Source of the DNA: Pseudovirgaria hyperparasitica
Lineage: Eukaryota; Ascomycota; Dothideomycetes; Acrospermales; Acrospermaceae
Assembly (NCBI RefSeq): GCF_010093815.1
Contig: NW_022985555.1
Coordinates: 1,303,727 to 1,367,726 of the forward strand
Length of the DNA stretch: 64,000 nucleotides
Direction of reading: 5' to 3'
Shown here: in pieces, positions 58,501-64,000 of the stretch
Position numbering within the stretch: the first letter of the stretch is position 1
Layout: each line of letters starts with the position of its first letter
Made by a program: the position numbers and the translations under genes
The notes under the pieces: model-generated
Told to the model about the DNA's origin: nothing
The model's input: only the letters and a program-made list of their open reading frames with translations
Database searches by the model: none

Positions 58501-59716
58501 CTGGACCTCTCAACCTCATAGCAACGATTTGGGATTGGGATACGATGGGCGACCACGATTGTGTTGGTCGGACGTCGCTAAAGCTCGACCCTTCGCATTT
58601 CCGAGATTTCATGCCGCGGGAGTATTGGCTCGATCTGGACACTCAGGGGCGCTTGCTTCTACGTGTCAGTATGGAAGGCGAACGAGATGATATACAATTC
58701 TATTTTGGCAAAGCGTTCCGTACGTTGAAGCGTACAGAACGTGACATGACGCGAAAGATCACCGATAAGCTATCGCCTTATGTGAGCTACTGTCTGTCAA
58801 GAAGAGCCTTACGAGCGCTTCTGTCACGAGGTTTGACAATGTCCGGTGTGGCCAGTTACTTCCAACGAAACCGTCCTCAGTCAGTTGCTACCGGTCCTAC
58901 CCATGCTGAGGTTGAGAGCGCACTCAAGCCCCTCTTCGACTACTTTGACGACAATTTCGGCATCATGAAAAATACACTTACAGACTCGGCCATGGTAATG
59001 GTGATGACTCGTCTCTGGAAGGAAGTCCTGGCCACTATCGAATCGCTCTTGGTCCCTCCACTATCCGATAAACTCTCCGTGCAAAGGCCTCTTTCGCAGC
59101 AAGAACTTGACATCGTCTACAAGTGGTTACAGGTAAGTGCAGCAAGCCTAACTCTCATACAGAGCAAGAAACTGATACCTCACAGTTCATCTTCGAGTTC
59201 TTCAACGCAGTTGATGAGGAGACAGGCATATCTCAAGGTGTTCCTGTTGATATTCTCAAATCGCCAAAATACCACGAGCTACAAACGCTCAACTTCTTCT
59301 ACTTCGAATCCACGGCAAACCTTATTCGCACTTCTGAGGGCATGGCATCTGCCACCGCCGCTCGTCAACAAGCCGAGGCTGCACGGGCTGCACGGCTCTC
59401 CGCCCCTGCGCACCTTGGCCACAGTTTTGGAGGTGGTGTCGGTCTGATGGGCATGCCCACCCGGAAGCACAAGACGGTCATGCTAAGTAAGAATCTAGGG
59501 ACCATGAGGAAGGCCAAGGAGGAGAAGCGGAAAGAGGCTCAAGCTGACCCGAATGACGACATGATCTTGCGCATTCTTCGAATGCGTCCCGAAGCGGAGC
59601 GCTACTTGAAGGATCGCAGCAGACAAAAAGAACGGTTGGCTGCTGCCGCCGCGGCAGAGATGATTGTGCGCCAAAGTTTGGTTCAGGGAAGTGGCAGGAT
59701 CCGGGGGACGACATAG
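55540..59716 (+). CDS. Unc13/Ync13-like protein with MUN and C2 domains
   Basis: Large vesicle-priming or membrane-tethering type protein (relatives include Munc13 and the fission yeast Ync13 and Git1). Three exons: 55540-58137, 58185-59132 and 59186-59716; introns 47 and 53 bp, phase 0 throughout; 1358 aa. The N-terminal half carries Munc13-homology helices (about 560-690: RWTVTDFALMRRILSSIYDN). A C2 domain at about 914-1010 has Ca2+-binding aspartates in LKACDMNGLSDPYVVLG and IWDWDTMGDHD. A second homology region follows (KPLFDYFDDNFGIMKNTLTD). The end is Ala/Arg-rich with a charged helix. No transmembrane segment. Probably on exocytic or septation membranes by analogy; binding partners are unknown. 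Confidence 0.9.
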
Positions 59717-62479
59717 GGCATGAACCAGAGCGTGCTGCAACGAGAGTGGAAAACCACGTGCATATATATTTGTGTTGAGGGATTTCCTGTCTCAACGTCC
59801 TTTTGGGGACCATGCATTTGATGAGCAGCGCGTGGTGTTACGGAGAAATCATATATCGGCTTTTGTTTTGTCGACGGCATGGCTTGCGGGATCTGCGATT
59901 GGTGTTTCTTGCTATGGACCGTGTTGTGTATCTCATAATGATGAAGATGATGTGTAGTGTATACCTGGGTGAGGTATGATGAAGGCAGAAAGTGTGAATG
60001 AGCTAGACAGAGACCTAATGATACCATTTCCTTTCACTCCAATAACGGGTCCTGTATCTTGCCGTACAGCCGCCATTTGCACGTGCTTGAGATGCGGACT
60101 TGAGCACTTGAGTCCATCATACTCTGTGTACTTTCATACTCCTTCCATTCATCTAATTATTACAATACCCCTGTGCTAGCCATCGGGAGAGGCGTCCATG
60201 GATGAGTCCAATCTGCGACTCCGTCGATAGAATCATGAATGACTACATGTTCGACACGTCGAACTTACGTATCATGCGAAGTTTGTATAGATATAGATCT
60301 CATGCGGGATTAGGCTAGTTGTCATTGAGGAAAAGGCTTAAGAAGTATACTGTTTTACATGTTCAATATGATCTTTATGCTGTGCCCGGCGTCTACATGT
60401 TTGTTCGATATATTCATGCCTCAGCCTTGCCGTGTATTAGACTCTCTGTCGAAACATGTGAATCGATTTCGTGTGCCTTCCTATTGGCGTATGTTCTCTA
60501 GTCCTTTATGCAGTGAGTAGAAGCATAATCCACCTTGTTTCCAGTCTGGAATGACCATGCAAAAGTTCCTTTGCTCAGCACATCACGAATAGAGAGAAGT
60601 TTATTTTCTGCTGGGCAATTTACGGCCAGGGATACATTGCTAGGCATATTACACACAATACAGTTCGCCTGAGCATGTGACCTTCCTAGCACAATGCATA
60701 AATGCGCTATGATAAGACATATAACCTATACTACGGTAACTTTATATAGTGAAGGTAAGACTAGAAGAAATGGAGGTTGGCTCATCACAAGGTTTCAAGC
60801 TGAGTCAACAATTTTCTCATACTTTTGAGGGAATAACACGATGTTTAAACCAATTGCAAAGGATATTGAAACACCGACCAATGAGATGAGAGGTCACATT
60901 CGCTGTGCGTTCGATACCGCAGGGAACCATATATCCGAGCTGAATCATAAGGATAGAGCTAGCTTGTATGCAACGTTGTCCTGGCTAATAGGAGCAGCTG
61001 TCGCTAGCTCCAGAGGGTGACTATCTGCAGATCCCTGCAGCCCGATGCTGAATCTCTGATGTTAATTTATGCATGGGACAAGGGTTATCGGTGCTACTCC
61101 TTCCAGGTTCACACTATGATATATCTGTTCTCGTGATGTCTGTGCCGCAATCACCCGTGGTCTCTCCGAAGTGTTGGGTTAGAGGCATGCAAGGCTGAGG
61201 CACAGCATAACTTTGCTACAGGGCTAAGCTCACTAGAGATACTGATTGAGGGTAATGTTGGAAAGACATGAAGTATGTGAAATTGGGAATGGACGATTGC
61301 GAGTCCAACCACGTTATAACATAGGTAATTGGTCTAATTACACCACTGTAGCCTGCAATAGGTTGTCAATTGACGACCCACCCCAAGACCTGTTCCTCTC
61401 ATCTCAAAGAGGAGCAATTCTCAGAATCTAAAAGGCGCACAGTCTGGTACATCAACAAAGGCGAAGCCATGAGGTATCTCGCAAGTAAACATGAAGACAT
61501 TATAGGGCATCTTCTTCTTCAATGATACCAAGAAGGAAGTTTATCTTGACAACAGCTATCTAAACCGAGCAGATGCTCTTGTAGTTGGCGGAAATCCTCA
61601 CCTAGATGTTGGAGAACTAGTGATAAAGGTAAAGATAAAAGTAAAGATAAGAGTAAACTTATTGTAGGGTGATATAAATATGGTATCCTATAGTGTACGA
61701 TTGTTCTGCTTCTACTTTTCATGACGTGATGGATTTCGCACGTCATTCCTACTTGCTCAATCGCTTTGGGTACACTTCATAAGAGGTAAATACTGGGAAC
61801 ATTAGTACTTGGACTTATGGAAGTAGACTATAGTTATAAGACATCCCATCTGTTCCGGCTAAAGAAGACTTGTTTACATTTAAACAGCATAAGTCGAGTA
61901 TAAACGGCGCTAAGAATCACTTCAGCGAAAGCTGAGTATGTAGGAAGAGCAGCCTGAGAGCTAGTCTAGGGCCCATCAAACGAAAGCTTGTCCTGTCGTG
62001 GAGTGTCCATATGTACTCAAATTCCGGGCTACTCCTATCCCCTATATCATTGTTTCTAGCCACAGCTGAATTCAGCCACTTAATTGACATTTACAGTGTC
62101 ATTTGAAAGCATGCCACATGATATCTAGCGAATTCTAATAAAGTGGTGAAATGATCACGGCATGGATTTTGAACCATTGCCCAAATTGCTGCCTCAGGTG
62201 CTTTATCCGGTGCTTGTTCGCCGGGTGGGGGCGAGATTGACATCACTTAGCGAGCCTCCGATCTTGCGGCTTCACCAGACGTCCAGACGGCGATGAAAGT
62301 CCGGATCCTGTTCATATGAGTTACGGCCTAGATTGGCCGAACTTGACGATCTATGTTTCTTCGCGAATACAACAAGACAGCACAACGTCATGACAGGATC
62401 TGTAGAAAAGGGGGCCTATGGCCTAACATCGCGCTTGAAGAGCAAGAAATCTACCTACGTTGTTCAAAGATAGAATATT
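59717..62479. other. Gene-poor region with a transposon scrap
   Basis: 2.8 kb without a gene. Short A/T-rich runs include a GTAAAGATAAAAG repetition at about 61628-61655. The only recognisable coding-like text is the copia-type fragment listed separately. Confidence 0.5.
61430..61985 (+). mobile_element. Broken Ty1/copia-like retrotransposon fragment (Pol RNase H part)
   Basis: The stretch near 61910-61955 gives SAKAEYVGRAA, which resembles the ALSSAEAEY segment at the end of copia reverse transcriptase/RNase H, and upstream text (GEAMRYLASKH) resembles the preceding RYL motif. Only part of Pol is left; no long terminal repeats or tRNA primer site were seen. The copy is clearly broken, with several interruptions across about 550 bp, and looks old. 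Family assignment is tentative because it rests on two short motifs. Confidence 0.4.
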
Positions 62480-64000
62480 ATGGTTGAACAGAATCTATCC
62501 CCGAAGCCTTCATTGGCGTCTTCTCGTAAACACTCATCTTCTTCACAAGAAGGAAATAATCCTGTTGAAAAGAGAGTAGACCAAGATCAAATCACCGGCG
62601 ATATCGAAGCCACGGCATATATTCCTGATGAAAATGCATCAGAGACCGATTACCCAACAGGCATAAAGCTCATCTCAATTTCCGCTTCCCTCTGTCTCTG
62701 CACACTCCTCGTCGCCCTTGACGCTACGATCCTCGCAACAGCCATTCCTACTATAACCTCCCAGTTCAATAGTCTCAGTGACGTTGCCTGGTATAGCTCT
62801 CTGCACCTGCTTTATGATACTTCTCTGGAAGTTCTAACACCTACCAGGTACAACTCTGCACTCCTACTCACCACCTCCGCATTTCAGATCCCCTACGCGC
62901 GCGCCTACACGCTCCTCTCTACGAAATACACCTTCCTCTTCTCCGTCCTGGTCTTCGAGATTGGAAGCGCAGTATGTGGTGCCGCGCCGAACTCTACAGC
63001 TCTGATCATCGGACGAGCGGTGCAGGGCGTGGGTGGAGCAGGAATCTTCGCGGGGTGTTTCATCATCATCAGCCAGACGGTGCCCTTGAGGCGGAGAAGT
63101 ATATTTGCTGGGCTATTGGGCGCGATGTTTGGGATTGCCAGTGTGGTGGGACCGTTGATCGGGGGCGCATTCACAACAGGGGTGAGCTGGAGGTGGTGTT
63201 TTTATAGTGAGTACGGAAGTGAGGTGTGGGAGAAGAGGCTAATCATATGCAAGTCAATCTCCCACTTGGCGCGATCGCATTTGCTGTTGTCTGGTTCATC
63301 CTACCGGCAGAACTTGGAAAGACTCCAGAGAGCTTCAAAGGAAAGAGGTGGTGGGAGGTGCTATATCGTTTTGATCCAATCGGGACGGTCCTGTTTCTTG
63401 GTTCCATCATCTCTCTGCAATTGGCGATACAATGGGGCGGGCTTTTGTACCCGTGGAGTGATGCTCGAGTCATTGCTACGTTAGTGGTATTCGGTGTTCT
63501 ATTCATCATATGGGTCCTTGTGCAGTGGCGAGAAGGAGACAATGCGACTGTCCCGAAGGATGTGGTTACTCAGAGGAGCGTGGCCGGGGCAGTCCTTTAC
63601 TCCATGATATCTGCAGGTGCTTTCACGATTGTGGTGTACTATATGCCAATCTGGTGAGTCTTCGGTGGGAGTGGCGAATGCTAAAAGGGGTATACTGATA
63701 TGTCCTACAGGTTTCAGGCTATCAAGGGAGACGATGCAGTTGAATCTGGGATACATCAACTTCCCATCATTCTCAGCTTCGTTGTTTTTTCGATATCGGC
63801 TGGTGGACTTGTTGCTGCCGTCGGGTACTACGTGCCATTCCTCATTCTCGGCTCTATTTTAGCGTCGATCGGCGCCGGACTCCTCATGACACTGAAACCA
63901 CATGCAGCAACTGGAGAATGGTACGTCGTGGATTGAACTCACAGCATAATCTCAGAACTAATGGATTTAGGATCGGATATCTCATCCTATTTGGGGCTGG
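62480..64000 (+). CDS. MFS drug:H+ antiporter (DHA2 type), 5' part
   Basis: Plasma-membrane exporter of small molecules, truncated by the window end. Exons: 62480-62790, 62848-63206, 63254-63653, 63711-63920 and 63971 onward; introns 57, 47, 57 and 50 bp, phases consistent. The first intron does not interrupt the frame, but its removal gives DVAWYNSALLLTTSAFQ, the usual family sequence. A 60-residue cytosolic tail precedes TM1. Motif LDATILATAIPTI (TM1), the GRAVQGVGGAG loop (motif B/C region), and [20 protein letters not shown] are typical of 14-TM DHA2 transporters. Substrate unknown; such genes often serve toxin or metabolite efflux, but no biosynthetic cluster is visible in this window. 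Confidence 0.9.

Overview
The window is nuclear DNA of a filamentous ascomycete (Pezizomycotina; Dothideomycetes or a nearby class is an inference from protein flavour, not proven). The evidence is many 44-85 bp introns with GT..CTAAC/CTGAC..AG signals, fungal-specific proteins (Gwt1, Ost5 of the fungal type, an Unc13/Ync13-like C2 protein, a DHA2 drug transporter), a GCN5 bromodomain acetyltransferase and the meiotic recombinase DMC1. About 18 genes are well supported. They lie in compact blocks separated by unusually large gene-poor stretches (29.5-34.9, 37.1-44.2, 44.9-49.3 and 59.7-62.5 kb).

Layout. 0.2-6.5 kb: the 3' part of the TFIIA large subunit; RAD1 of the 9-1-1 checkpoint clamp and a four-exon OST5, both on the minus strand; and GCN5. 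7.3-17.5 kb: an ankyrin + von Willebrand A protein, a zinc-free MDR oxidoreductase, a seven-exon tyrosinase with extra C-terminal modules, a membrane/coiled-coil hypothetical protein and GWT1. 18.7-29.5 kb: a Ccc2-type copper ATPase, a PAF-acetylhydrolase-like lipase, a zinc alcohol dehydrogenase, a secreted protein with a PHM/SURNod19-like histidine pattern, and a small secreted peptide that, once spliced, ends in a CaaX box. 29.5-44.2 kb is mostly gene-poor, with one ELL-type elongation factor gene and a 14-bp minisatellite that runs into an assembly gap. 44.2-50.0 kb: a UBE2C-type ubiquitin-conjugating enzyme, a second minisatellite/gap built from multiples of 7 bp, and the CCHC protein GIS2. 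50.9-59.7 kb: DMC1 with 14 exons, a short bHLH factor and the Unc13/C2 protein. 59.7-62.5 kb holds a broken Ty1/copia-like scrap. The window ends inside an MFS drug transporter.

How the genes relate. There is no operon-like logic, but themes recur. Genome maintenance and cell cycle: RAD1, DMC1, UBE2C. RNA polymerase II transcription: TFIIA, GCN5, ELL, bHLH. ER glyco- and GPI-processing: OST5, GWT1. Copper is the most suggestive: the Golgi copper pump lies 4.6 kb from a copper enzyme (tyrosinase) and 4.7 kb from the first of the genes leading to a secreted protein with copper-monooxygenase-like histidines.

Most worth a second look: the spliced CaaX peptide that mixes features of the two classes of fungal mating pheromone; DMC1 with two adjacent GC-AG introns and several weak donors; and the lectin-like tail and EF-hand-like loop of the tyrosinase. 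All splice models were read by eye from intron signals, reading phase and remembered family sequences; none was checked by alignment or transcripts.
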